NCBI RefSeq assembly: GCF_932274485.2 | Contig: NC_065880.2 | Coordinates: forward strand, 3,945,695-4,009,694 | Origin: Patella vulgata | Lineage: Eukaryota; Mollusca; Gastropoda; Patellidae | DNA length: 64,000 nt | Direction of reading: 5' to 3' | Part shown: positions 45,041 to 55,989 of the stretch, in pieces | How positions within the stretch are numbered: the stretch's first letter is position 1 | Layout of the letters: the number at the start of each line of letters is the position of its first letter | Made by a program: the position numbers and the translations under genes | Notes under the pieces: generated by a model | Database searches by the model: none | The model's input: the letters and a program-made list of their open reading frames with translations, nothing else | What the model was told of the DNA's origin: nothing

Positions 45041-46662
45041 ATGGCAGAAGCGTACGACGTCCTGGAATTTCAAGAACTTGACGGTGTAATAGATGTAAGT
45101 TATTCATAATTTTAATGAGTTTTTTTAAAATTAGTTATATAACATACCATCGGGAGTATAAACCATTTATTTTCGGACATTAAATTATCCGAACACACGT
45201 TTGTGTATCATTTTCTACTACATATTATAAAATTATTATTAATAAATTATGATGACATTCACATTTTATTTAGGACTTGTTATTATTTTTATTTATTGTT
45301 TTGTGTATATTGTTGTTAGCCTTTGGCATGTCCGTGCCAGTTTTGGCTGGTTTCCCAGTGCCCTTTTCTTGTTTATAACGAGGGGTTTTACATAGGCTAA
45401 GCCTGTTCCCCAATCCCATTCAGACATTCTGAATAAAAATATTGTTTATAAAAAAAAATGTTTATTCTTTACTACAGCTTTTCTTTGCTAAAGATTTGTT
45501 TGAGACATCTCAACCTGTCGTTCCAGTAGCATCCGTAAGTTTTCTACATATACAACATACATACATATAGTCACATAGTGTTCGTAGCAAATTGGCAGGT
45601 TTTGAAACTCATTATAGTCTCGACCATGACTATATATTTTTTTTCTTCTCAAACGATCAAATTGCTTTGGAAATGAAATGAAATGGGTTTTAACGTCCTA
45701 CTGTTCTGCCCTCCTATGCTGGGCTAATGAAGACGGGCATAGGCCATAAGGTGTGATTTAAGGGAAATGTTGCCCGGGCAGCGGCACTATCACCTATTCT
45801 TATATCGAATTCCAACTGCCAAGGGATCTTTTACGTGCATTCCAATGTATACAGGTGACTTCGGGTTTTCGTATCATCCGAAGGATTAGCCAGCTGTCCT
45901 TGTCAGGCCCTCCGTACTGCATCACTGACAAGGGGGAACCACGCCGGAAAATCTGGATGAACTTTCTCGGCCAATGCAGGGATCGAACACCCGACCTCCA
46001 GGCTAGCGAGCCAGCGTCTTACCCACTTAGCCACGTGATCCCAAATTGCTTTGGAACAGTTTCTTTTATTTTGTATAATATTTTCTTTAAAGGGACAATA
46101 ACACTCTTGCTGGCTTGAAAGCTCCAGAAAATAAATAATATCTCTATCTAAGTACTAGATGTTTAAGTGTCCCACCTGTTGTGTAAATTATCCATTACAT
46201 CCTATTTTACTTGTCCAGAGGGTTCGAAAATCTTTTTAAATCGACGTTTCATTTGAAAAGGTTTACGTTAGACGTTTCAAACCATTATGTTGAATTTTTC
46301 AAATAAGGTGTGTTAAGATGAAATTTGTATCATCAATTAATTGAAATATTCTAAAATAGTACAATAAGTTGACCAGAATAAAGAGTGGGACATATTATTC
46401 AGTTACAACAAGAGTGGTATTGAGCCTTTAAAGAACTGTATTAATTTGGTATCAAGCTCGTAATTAGATAAAATTGTGAGGGAAATTATAACCTCCAACC
46501 CTGTCTTTGGTTGTGAACAGATTTACACTGGTAATTTTAATTCATAGCTATTGATTTTGTTTGGTTTTTATTTACGTTGTTTTCATTGTTATTTATTTTC
46601 TTTTTAAGATTCAAACTAATCCAGTTAAATTTAATGGGAAAGTTCAAGTAGTGGTTATATGA
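45041..46662 (+). CDS. Unrecognised three-exon ORF, 54 codons, element left end
   Basis: Exons at 45041-45094, 45478-45534 and 46609-46662, all phase 0 with good borders (GAT|GTAAGT, CTACAG|CTT, TCC|GTAAGT, TTTTTAAG|ATT). Product: MAEAYDVLEFQELDGVID + LFFAKDLFETSQPVVPVAS + IQTNPVKFNGKVQVVVI. It is acidic at the N-terminus, with no membrane helix or known motif. I do not recognise it. It may be a small accessory protein of the element or the 5' end of a larger spliced gene. A SINE now separates it from its original promoter, and a second SINE sits in intron 2. Confidence 0.5.
45673..46041 (-). mobile_element. SINE A in intron 2 of the left ORF, with target duplication
   Basis: A complete copy flanked by exact 15-bp copies of CAAATTGCTTTGGAA (45658-45672, 46042-46056). 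It is nearly identical in the head region to the copies at 21.4 and 44.7 kb. Confidence 0.93.
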
Positions 46663-46993
46663 AAAATGATCTGATGTTCACATGATCCCAAGGGTTTGCC
46701 GAACCTCAATCGAGTTTAACCCCAACAAGGAATATTATACATCAAAACTGTTCATCTGCCTGTGCATTTTCTAGTATAAGTTTATCATCATTTGGAACAA
46801 ATAGTTAAATTACTATTCAAGATAACAACAATATGTGGTTGGAATGATCCAAGGCTCTGTTCAAAGATATTTTATTCACATGACAGTGATGCTTGTTAAA
46901 TAAAACTTGTGAATTTAACAGATAATGACCATTGATAAACACTAAAGGCAAATAGAAATGCACAAAAAAATCCATAAGCTTATGATAATAATG

Positions 46994-47401
46994 ATTAAAC
47001 ATACATTATGCAAGAGCTAAATCTGCCTATTGCGGGTTTTCTTTAGGCCTGAAATGTTTTCTAAATTATTAATTAGACATTAATTAACTTATCCAGGCCC
47101 TAATCAACTCTTGATAGCATCGGATTTCTCCAATATTAAATAGATTAGAACAGTTCAGCCATATTTTAATTTAAGCTAAAAATGGAGGAGTGAGACTTTA
47201 CTTCGAACAACCAGTACGATGGTTGAAATTATTGCACACGTCTTGTCAAACCTTCAAAGGCCTTCAAAGGCTAATATCTTCGCTCGCAATAGAGTAATTT
47301 GAATGAAATTTTCAAATTATTCATTTTACATTATTTATCTTCGAACTATTATAGCAAGAATGGCTAGCTCTTTATCAAAATCTTACATAATGTATATTTA
47401 A
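46994..47401 (+). mobile_element. MITE family C, full copy
   Basis: It begins TTAAACATACATTATGCAAG and ends CTTACATAATGTATATTTAA. The interior matches the copy at 37253-37617, with an added CAAAGGCCTT duplication near 47265. Confidence 0.85.
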
Positions 47402-47404
47402 GAA

Positions 47405-47900
47405 TAATTTAATACATTTATAAAGCTCACACATTACAAGTAGTGCACCTGTATAAAATTTGTATAAATTTTGTTATCATTGTTAATATTTTATACTGAG
47501 ATGCAATAAAAATAATACATCACTTTTATAAATGGATGAATGTAAATCTTGTTTGAAATGAATCCAGGTTTAACGCCCTACTTAGTACTTTTCAGCTCAA
47601 TGTTGTTTTAAAGATTTGCTTTAATCTTGCAAGTAAGGATGTACATGTAACAACATCATATTACGATGATAACATGTGAGAATGTTTTGAAGATTGCGTA
47701 AACGCACCCCGAACAATTCTCAATCAAAAAAATTAAACCCAACAGAATCAGTATGTTGATTTTTCTGGTACACACGTGGGGTATATAATCCAGCTTTTAA
47801 AAAGCTAGGTTTTGTGCAACTGCGGAAGGTGCAAAGTTATGCCACGTCATCTCAGAGGTGCTATTTCATTGCGTCTCGATATATTTTGTTTACAATTATC
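47405..47900. other. Gene-free interval
   Basis: No exon was recognised. A short SINE A-like word (AGGTTTAACGCCCTACTTAG) occurs at about 47568. Confidence 0.35.
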
Positions 47901-47904
47901 AACC

Positions 47905-48138
47905 TGGCCCCAAGTTCACAAAGCATTCCCAGACTTAAGAATTTGCTCAACTTTCAATCACTGTTGTTGAGATATATCTTTGATCCAGAAACACAAAACT
48001 TAGCACATAGTTTCTTAATGATATATTTACATTAAAACAACAATAGTTAGTAAAGTGATATATTTTAGTTAAAATAAGACAAACAATTTTGAGTAAAACC
48101 TTAACTTAAGACTGAGAATGCTTTGTGAACTTGGGGCC
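47905..48138. mobile_element. Palindromic MITE, family G, second copy
   Basis: Ends GGCCCCAAGTTCACAAAGCA and its reverse AAGCATTC-type sequence ending CTTGGGGCC. The interior is inverted relative to the 12.97-kb copy. Confidence 0.85.
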
Positions 48139-48949
48139 TTGTTTTCTTTTCATTACTTATTATCTACAATACAGTAATAACAAGAAATAAAAAATCTGTA
48201 GAACACTGCTGATTAAGTTCTAGATTTAATCCTAGATTCAATCACATTTATATTTTTATACTTCCAATATCGATATTAATTCCAATAGAGCCAGGAAATG
48301 ATTAGTTTAATTATACACTTTCTATTTTGTTGTATGAAATTATCTGTATAATCTGTGTTTTTGTTACTTTCATTGTGTGAAATGCTTGCAGCAAAGTGCT
48401 GTAAATAAAATACCCGACATCACTGATCACAGTTTAACTCTGTAACTTCTCATTTGACCTCAAATCTATATGGAGTGGAGTCAGTTGGAAGAAATAAATC
48501 AAAATGGAGTGAAATCTACATTTTAATCAAATTCGTACCACATGATTATATTCTACCACTTTTTGCTCGTTTATATGGCAACTATATATTATTGCTAAGC
48601 TATTTTTGAATTGTAAATTACATTTACAAGTATGTAAATATTGATTCTTTGAATTATATATTGTCAATCAAAATCTGAATATGCAATGTGCTATATAGCC
48701 ATATATGTGAAATAAACTATTATTATTGCTATTTACTTTCTCTGTAAATCTCTGTTAATCTGTCGACAACTTAAACAAATTTCTTTTTGAGTGTCCTCAA
48801 CAAAACTATTACATACAGAAGCAAGTACACAGCTTTCGTAATTGATATGTTGACTTATTTGTGTTCATGACATTGAGAATAAGACTGTAAATGTTTTGAT
48901 GTTATGCCCCTACATATCTTCATATTCTCAACAGTTCTTATAAGTAAAT

Positions 48950-49195
48950 CTATAGATGTAACTTTAATTTGAACAGGAAACAAGAATTATTATATTGTAC
49001 TTCACAATTCAAGTCCTTGTCAATGGTTAAATGGTATGTTACACTTTTATCTTCAGTTTTAAACAGATAGATATAATCACTTGAAGACTGACATAGCCAC
49101 AAAGCAGGCATTTGACATAAAAATGATTTCTGCAACATCTGAAAGGTTACTTCGTTCATATGTAAACATTGAGTTTCCTCGGTTTTCCTTGGACT
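48950..49195 (-). CDS. Candidate last exon of the THAP gene
   Basis: Minus strand, after an acceptor TTATTCAG: 81 codons and a stop, beginning SPRKTEETQCLHMNEVTF, then QMLQKSFLCQMPALWLCQ, SSSDYIYLF and ending FKLKLHL. Mixed composition with seven cysteines is unusual for a chance frame here. I do not recognise a domain. Its position downstream of the THAP exon on the same strand within the same element is the reason to link them. Confidence 0.4.
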   Translation of the reverse strand, partial: SPRKTEETQCLHMNEVTFQMLQKSFLCQMPALWLCQSSSDYIYLFKTEDKSVTYHLTIDKDLNCEVQYNNSCFLFKLKLHL

Positions 49196-49589
49196 CTGAA
49201 TAAAATAGACAAATTCATAACATTCAATTAAAACAAGAAGAATTGGATTCTCATACATGTATTCATAATTTTCTCGGTTTCTGAATAAAATCGAAAAAAT
49301 TACAAAAGTAAATATAAAGAAGAATCGGATATTCATACAAGTATTTATAAATAAAATTATGAGAGATTACAGAAAGAGCTAGCAGTTCTCATTATAATAG
49401 TTAAAACTAGATAATGTAAAGGGAATTTGCTGAAAATGTCAGTCAAATTGATTCACCCTGAATCGAGTATTTAGTAATTGAATTTTTGGCCTAGCCTCGA
49501 TCATCATTATTAAGCTCGGTACGATAAAAAAAACATGTTCTCGATTATCCATTTTTTGATTTAATCAGAAGTAGCAGACTGGGCTCTAA

Positions 49590-50140
49590 TCCAGTATATA
49601 TCACAGGCTAGCGATGCCATCGAGCTTTGATTATGGTCTGGATAAGTTAATAATGTAATATGAATGTATATAAACTGATTTACATTCAATGTTTTCCGTT
49701 TTTACTCCAATTTCAAACTAGTTATGTTCGGCGAAATAAGCCAGCAGTCTCAAGCGAGTGCAAATTTCTAGCGTCTGGTTATTCCAGTCTACATACGCCG
49801 TTTGGTTTGGTGCAATATGTCTAGCCTCGTTCCTCGAGTCTCTTGCTAGAACTGGGGCTGAAACGCATTATGGTACACGATTCGTGTACCAATGGCAAAA
49901 TGTTTATTTTGTCTTAAATATTGGATATCAGAAGCTCATCATTTCCTGGTAAGATAACAGCATCAATGTTGATTTAAATTGACAAATAAACCGTGTTTTC
50001 AATGTTGAAGATTTTGGATGATATTGAGTTAGAGACTTAGCTACTTTAATGTCTAATTAATAATTTAGATAACATTCCAGGCCTAAAGAAAGACCTGCAA
50101 TTGACAGATTTAGCTCTTGCATAATGTCTGTTTAATATTG
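49590..50140 (-). mobile_element. MITE C interrupted by MITE D
   Basis: Family C in reverse (GATTATGGTCTGGATAAGTT, then resuming at 50047 with TAATTAATAATTTAGATAAC and AAAGAAAGACCTGCAATTGA, ending at TTAA near 50134) is split by a plus-orientation family D copy at about 49652-50046 (ATGAATGTATATAAACTGAT through TTGAGTTAGAGACTTAGC). TTAATG-like words at both junctions may be the target duplication. Confidence 0.8.
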
Positions 50141-50226
50141 ATGAATTAAATGTCCATATACTGATCTTTTATAAGGAAACATCGAATGTTCATATTCATA
50201 ATTAAGTTAACAGAAATTTAAGTTAC

Positions 50227-51096
50227 CGGTGACTTCCTTGGATTCCATTTCTTTGTTGTTACGCTTTTCTGTAGAAGAATTAAGGTTGATAGTCTCCCTA
50301 ACCCTTCTTTTAATCTTCGATATGTGGACCCAGAATTTTTGTAAACATCTAAAATATTCATAAAATCAAAATAAAAAGGTTCCTACATACAAAAAAAAAG
50401 GTTCAGATATAATTTTTTTTCCATGCTTGTTGATTATTCATACTGGGAACAAGATTAGTTCGGAATTTAAAAATAAAAGGATTTGACAGGTCAAGGTCAG
50501 TCATAAATAAATATACAATTTTAATTTTTATGGAACTGCTCAGTTAAAACTTTGACCTTTAAAAAAAATAATAATTAGAAATTCATAAAATTAAAGTAAA
50601 AGAAGATTGTTGAGAGAGAATCGTCATGCTGTCACACACTCATCGGGTGTAGTAATCGTCAATTTCATAACAAATTGAAAGTAGACTAGGCCTAGCTAAG
50701 GCACTAATGTAAATAAACCTATATGCATACAACTTTGATGAGAGAAAGGGTAAAATCTAACGGGCAAACATGAAAATACAGACATTCAGCTAGTATGGGT
50801 TTAACGTAACTTCATTGTTTCATTGTAGGTTGTCAGGGTGGACTGCCAACTAGAATCTACATAATTAATTTCTTTTGAGTTTTCACTTACTTTTTCAACG
50901 AAATAATCCGGCTCAACGTGTCTTGAACATATTGTCAAGGTCTTGTCATTTATCGGGTCTGATCTGGTAGACTGTATGATACGTAATGATTCTCTCTCCA
51001 CTCTATGTTGTTTTTGGGTAAGCGATAGAATGATCAACCCCGATTTCTTTTATTGCAGGCGGAACATCCGAACAAAACACAATTCGCGCCAGGCAT
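50227..51096 (-). pseudogene. THAP-domain gene of the element, 5' exons (damaged)
   Basis: Exon 1 (51096-50891) starts MPGANCVLFGCSACNKRN, the zinc-binding C-x4-C start of THAP domains; SFYRLPKNN and LTICSRHVEPDYF supply the FxRxP and C-x2-H parts. Donor GAAAAA|GTAAGT at 50890. An in-frame TGA follows NRG, and two extra bases in TGGAGAGAGAATC shift the frame inside the domain, so the copy is dead. A second likely exon (50348-50227, TTTTAG|A ... CACCG|GTAACT) reads CLQKFWVHISKIKRRVRETI, then NLNSSTEKRNNKEMESKEV, a basic linker. THAP domains bind DNA in P-type transposases and in host proteins. Confidence 0.7.
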
Positions 51097-51406
51097 TTTG
51101 TTAGTGCGAGCAGAAACCGGAAGTACGCTGTGCCCGATATCAGCGTCAGAGGCCCGCCGTCACATAAAGTAGTGACGTCACACGGTGGGCGTTCCCGTTA
51201 TTATTCTAGTTCTATGATTGAAACAAAGTCTCACTCTCTACCATTAAACATCACATAATACAACTGACGCAGTCTCTTTCTTTCTGCCACATTAAAAGCG
51301 TCCATTACTTACTATATCAAATTTAATGTGAACGAAAACAGTGATGTGATATAGGATATCCGTCCATAATTTCATCAGTTCTACCAAGATCTCTATCTTT
51401 GTTTTG

Positions 51407-51691
51407 GCGGGGGTGGATGACCGAATGGTTGGCGTGTGCGCGCTGTATCATAATGTCTGTCATTGAGTCAACTGGCGTGATTTCGAATCCCCGGTTGTAC
51501 GTGACAAGGAGTAAGGTCGTCTGTCCAACCTCGTGGGTTTTCTCCAGGTCCTCCGGTTTCCCCCCATTGCTAAAGACCCCTACGCGCAAGCGAATTATTG
51601 AAATAAAATTGAACCATGTGTTAGTCCCGAAATGACCTAGTTTGTGTCGAGTGGACGTTAAACCCCATTCCCCCCCCTCTCTCTCTCTCTC
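51407..51691 (+). mobile_element. SINE family B with target duplication
   Basis: TCTTTGTTTTG flanks it at 51396-51406 and 51692-51702. Head GATGACCGAATGGTTGGCGT and TTTCGAATCCCCGG, core TCGTGGGTTTTCTCCAGGTC, tail and CT run are all intact. Probably the youngest B copy in the window. Confidence 0.92.
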
Positions 51692-51977
51692 TCTTTGTTT
51701 TGTGTTTACAAATTTACCTGGGAGAACAAATTCGGAATTTAATAAAAATTCAGAATTTTGACATCCATTGTTTGTCCGTATGATCAAGTACTGTAGATAG
51801 AAAAACAAATGAGCGGGTGAACAGAGTGACTGCAATGTACTATCACATTAAATATAGTTTTATTTGTAAGGCCCCAGAAAAGATAGAATCATAAAAAAAG
51901 AATGGCGGAGAAAGAATTTAGGATTTATTTCATACTCACCTGAGGCGGTATTAATCATCACAGATTATAATTATATA

Positions 51978-53496
51978 CTATTCAAAAAAAGTAGGGGATA
52001 TTTGATTTTGGGGGCATAATACTAAAATATGCAAATGACTACGAAAAAAGTCACTATAGAACCTAACAGAAGAAACATTTCCAGTTACATGTGACGCCCA
52101 AACGCACCAATAGCTACCGCATGGAATGCAGGTGATGCTTGGGATCATCATGGGGGTCCAACCCAAGATTTGCACGACTCTGACTTTGAATGTTACAGTC
52201 ATTGTGGCATTGAATTCCAGGGTGGAAACATCAGTTTAATTGTTTTAGTGACCAGAAAACAAATTTTGATATGCGTCGGCTTACCCAAAATGAAAGGTTA
52301 CGTGCCCTTGGCATGCTACAGATCGGCACAACACAGGCGGTTGTGGCGCGGACGGTGAATGTTTCTCAGTCTGTCATAAGCAGGCTATGGTCCAGATACC
52401 GTGATACACAATCTGTACAGGACAGACCACGCTCAGGTCGACCAAGGGCGACAACTCAAGCCCAGGATCGATTTATCCGTACTTTGGCCCTGAGAAATCG
52501 TGTCATCACAGCAAATCAGATCAGCGCTCGTCTTCAAACAGACACTGGTGTGAGAATGAGTGGCCAGACGATTCGGAATCGACTGCATAGGGGTCACCTT
52601 CGCGCCCGACGTCCTCGCGTGATCCCTTGTTTGAGAGATCATCACATTCAGGCAAGACGTCGTTGGTGTAGGGATCGTCAACACTGGGATAATCGACGCT
52701 GGAGCAATGTGATGTTTTCAGATGAGTCAAGGTTCACTGTTGATTTTTTGGACAGACGTAGGAGGTAGTGGCGTCGTAGAAACGAGCGCTTCCAAGACGT
52801 TAACGTCATCAGACATGATCGATTTGGGGGGGGGGGGTCTGTTATGGTGTGGGGAGGCATCACTGTTGCTGGAAGAACGGCTTTACATGTTGTTGCAGGG
52901 CGTGTTACAGGCCAGTACTACCGGGACAACATCTTGGCAGTCCATGTTGTGCCGTTCGCACGACGTCATGGCCGCCGTTTCATCTTCCAGGATGACAACG
53001 CAAGATGTCACAGGGCCAGGATCGTTACAGGTTACCTCCAACAACAGAACATCACCACAAAACCTTGGCCAGCACTGAGTCCCGACCTCTCCCCCATCGA
53101 GCATGTCTGGGACATGCTTGGACAGAGGTTACGTCAACGTCAACAACGTCCTGCCAATGTCCAAGAACTTGCTGCTGCGTTGCAACAGCAATGGGACAAT
53201 CTGGACCAAAATGACCTTAGACGTCTCATTAGGAGTATGCCACGTCGGATCAATGCTTGTTTGGCAAACAGAGGAGGATTTACCCGTTACTGACTTGGTT
53301 GTGATGCTGTGGTAACTTTGCTGTTTGACCCCGGGTATCATAATGGTCAGTCTGTGCCTTACTTAGTCTAACGATCATTTGTAATAAATCGATGAATGTG
53401 AACTTCATTTCATTTTGTCATTTGTTTCTTCGTCAGTTTCATTAGGTGACTTTAATAACACTTAAAAATCAAATATCCCCTACTTTTTTTGAATAG
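51978..53496 (+). mobile_element. Tc1-like transposon, 1519 bp, perfect ends
   Basis: Terminal inverted repeats of 32 bp, beginning CTATTCAAAAAAAGTAGGGG, match without a mismatch (51978-52009, 53465-53496). TA flanks both sides. One transposase frame fills the middle, with a likely polyadenylation signal, AATAAA, near 53382. Perfect ends and a frame with one stop mean recent insertion. Confidence 0.95.
52271..53293 (+). pseudogene. Tc1-family DD34E transposase with one in-frame stop
   Basis: 341 codons in one frame. Residues 1-120 form the paired-like helix-turn-helix DNA-binding part (MRRLTQNERLRALGML, VARTVNVSQSVISRLWSRY, GRPRATT as the GRPR hook). The catalytic residues are in FSDESRF, FQDDNARCH and LSPIEHVWD, with 34 residues between the second D and the E. 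The C-terminus is NRGGFTRY. The only break is TAG at 52766, where related proteins usually have a residue before W; a run of twelve G at 52826 keeps frame. Cut-and-paste transposition into TA is the family function. Confidence 0.93.
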
Positions 53497-53906
53497 TATA
53501 TATGAATCTATAATGTACAAAAAAGGACCAAACGACCCTTCAGAAGTAAATGAATCACAGAGGTCAGTTACAATTGATACATCCAGGTGGGTATCTAAAA
53601 ACCTCGAGGTTGACAATTTCAAAAGACATAACGTTGCATTAATTGTATATGTAAAACTTTGGTTGTTTCTGTAAAATTCGAAAGGCGCACTGATGCTTGG
53701 ATATTGGCTATTATGACTGCTAAGGCACACTTTTGTCTTTAGGGTTAGCCTTGAAATGTGAGAAATGAAATTCATTAAATTCCTGGGATTAAATTACGGA
53801 AAATTCCAGCTATAAGAACCAGTAAGAAGGACTTATAAGTTTTATTAAGATAAAAAACGATCTGACGGATTGCCTACAGAATTTTTAATATTCATTCCAT
53901 TCTTAC

Positions 53907-54030
53907 TTGATACAATTCTTATCCAAAATACATGTATAATTATCTTCCTCAACAGGCAGGTGGTCAAGTACCACATGGTAAAGCTTTTCTGCAGAAATTG
54001 CCAATTTTTCATAGAATATACCACCTTCAT
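53907..54030 (-). CDS. Candidate host exon, Ig-like C-terminal strand
   Basis: Minus strand, acceptor GCGGTGTAG at 54031 and canonical donor ATCAA|GTAAGA at 53906. The frame reads EGGIFYEKLAISAEKLYHVV, then LDHLPVEEDNYTCILDKNCI. The D-x-YTC pattern is typical of the F strand of immunoglobulin-like domains, so this may be an exon of an Ig-type surface protein. No neighbouring exon was found; a chance frame remains possible. Confidence 0.35.
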
Positions 54031-54539
54031 CTACACCGCGTAATACATCTGCGCTTTATAAATTGGTTCTTATGTCAGATAACTGTATTAGACATGCAAA
54101 GGTTGGGGTGGGTTTGAAATGTTGGACCATGGATTTTCCATTTATAATGCTAGACCATTAATAGTTTACCCTATCATCTTGTAGGATATTATTCCGTGGT
54201 ATTTTCATCACAAGAATTCCACAAGATATTGGACAAAGACACAAATTCAACTTTTTTTCAAAAATTTCTTCTCAGATCCCCTTATCCTCCCGCATGGTAA
54301 CCAAATAATTTTGATAGATAGTTTTTTTGACTGTGGCGTTTTTCGCCACAAGCGTTCCGCTAAAATTCACGAAATTCTTCTTGGACCCCTTCTACGCATG
54401 TTAAAACATTTCTAATATTCAGATTCTGCAAGAAACCGGGCGAAAATTTTGTATGTTCAAAACCATGCATGTGACGCTTAAGTCTCACGCACGGGATTTA
54501 TTAAAATTTTCGCCAGTATAGTATCACGCTCGGCGAGTT

Positions 54540-55935
54540 GTGAGCTAAGCTTTAAACGCCGTTTAACTAAGGTTTCAATTACGACTATAAAGACTACAAG
54601 TTTTTATTACTTTAAATTACATCCTTCTCCAATGAGATAAAGTCTAAAATGAAGTTATATTTTGCTCTTTTTTTAGAAAAAGTTATTTATTTGCTTATTT
54701 GACCTTTGTGTGGATAATATTACGATGTAAAGTACAGATAAATTGTCATTTCACAATTTATTTGCCTCACCGGGGCTATATAAATATATGTAGAACAGAT
54801 TTTTGTATATTTGATTGTATTTTAATCGTATAATTTGATAGGCTGTGATATATGTTTTGATTGTTGTTGGTAAATATATCTTTAAGATGTGGCCGTGACA
54901 GTCGGAGCAGAACAGCATTGATCATTTGTTTGGAGCTATAACGGTAGGATGATGCTGACGTGTCATTAAGCAATATTTCATTTAATTTTATTTCTTTGCT
55001 AAAATATTTGTTTAAAATATTATTATTATATGGGTTAAATATTTCTGATTAGATGTGTCAACATGTACGTATTATTGTCACCTTTTAATAAAATTTATGA
55101 AATGTGTCGTTAGTTTTTATTTCATTTTCCCACAAACAAAAGATGATCACGAATAAAGCTCCAGACGTGTGAAAGCGAATTTCCTTATTGTATATTGTTG
55201 GGAATTTTAGGTTGGTAGGGAAGGACCTCAGATCCGATGCGGTGTTGGGGGTGATAGAGGATACGCTCGATCCCTTCGTTTGAGGAGTAGCTTTATTCGG
55301 TTGGGTAGGTAATCTCCAGATATATCCGATCAACTCAACAGACGGCACCCAGGGCCCCCAATATTAAAGGGGCTATAAAAGTGTTATAAAACATCTTGTC
55401 ACATATTATGTTGTGTATGTTTGTGCCAAATAAGTACAACTACCCACCATAATGACATACAAATTGCATTTGTGTGGATGTGGCTGACAATCACTGTTTA
55501 TTTAATGATCCGTGACATTGTCTTACACACTTTAGTCTACTCTTAACCATTTATCATCATCCTCGACTTTTCTCAATTCTGTTTACAACACACTTTTATC
55601 TTTGTCTAGTCGTGGGATAGGGATTTGGAGGGGTCTCATTAATGGAATTTTAACTTCAAGTGTATTTCAAAACATATATTTGTTTTATATACTGTGATAT
55701 ATATTTTGATTAAGTATTATTGATCATTTGTCTGGAGTCAAATGGCTCAGTGGATACTGACGTTCCATTAAACACTATTTCATTTCAATTTATTTTTTGC
55801 AAAAACATTTGTTTAAAATATCATTATGATATGGGTTAAATATTTCTGATCAGATGCGTCTACATGTACTATTATAATCGCCCTTTAATAACATTTATGA
55901 AGTGTATCGTCAGTTTTTATTTTTCCATAATTGAA
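54540..55935. repeat. Diverged tandem duplication with LINE-like tails
   Basis: 54840-55135 and about 55685-55935 share TTGATCATTTGTTTGGAG, AAAATATTTGTTTAAAATAT, ATGGGTTAAATATTTCTGAT, CATGTAC and the following words. A third partial relative of the 54560-54760 stretch lies at 57490-57660. Both main copies contain GCTGACGTGTCATTAAGCA or CTGACGTTCCATTAAACACT followed by ATTTCATTT, which resembles the LINE 3' tail at 16.24 kb. Confidence 0.7.
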
Positions 55936-55989
55936 AACGATCAAGTGGGTTGAGGACAAATTTGTATGTCGTTTAGATTTATAACGTCG

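Larger units (their letters stand above)
44529..51216. mobile_element. 6.7-kb THAP-bearing inverted-repeat element (P-like?)
   Basis: Both ends carry CATAGAACTAGAATA(C/A)TAA then CGGGAACGCCCAC in inverted orientation. ATTGAAA flanks both sides (44522-44528, 51217-51223), a 7-bp (perhaps 8-bp) duplication. Weaker similarity continues inward to GGCACA and ACTTCCGG just before two inward-facing start codons. The left gene is a 54-codon three-exon ORF; the right one a THAP-domain gene. THAP, an end beginning CA and a 7-8-bp duplication suggest the P superfamily, but I cannot see a catalytic core, so this is inference. SINEs and MITEs have inserted repeatedly. Confidence 0.7.

Noticed and set aside
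44722-45073. ORFs beginning MKTGIRHTVCYEG or containing DRTPDLQASEPA
   Set aside because: They recur at every SINE A copy and are frames through the SINE, not proteins.
52433-53341. Other ORFs on both strands over the Tc1 element
   Set aside because: Shadow frames of the transposase.
53499-53594. Plus-strand exon reading YESIMYKKGPNDPSEV with GTGGGT donor, interrupted by the Tc1
   Set aside because: The acceptor, donor and frame are only moderately good, and the minus strand is also open here; not enough to call.
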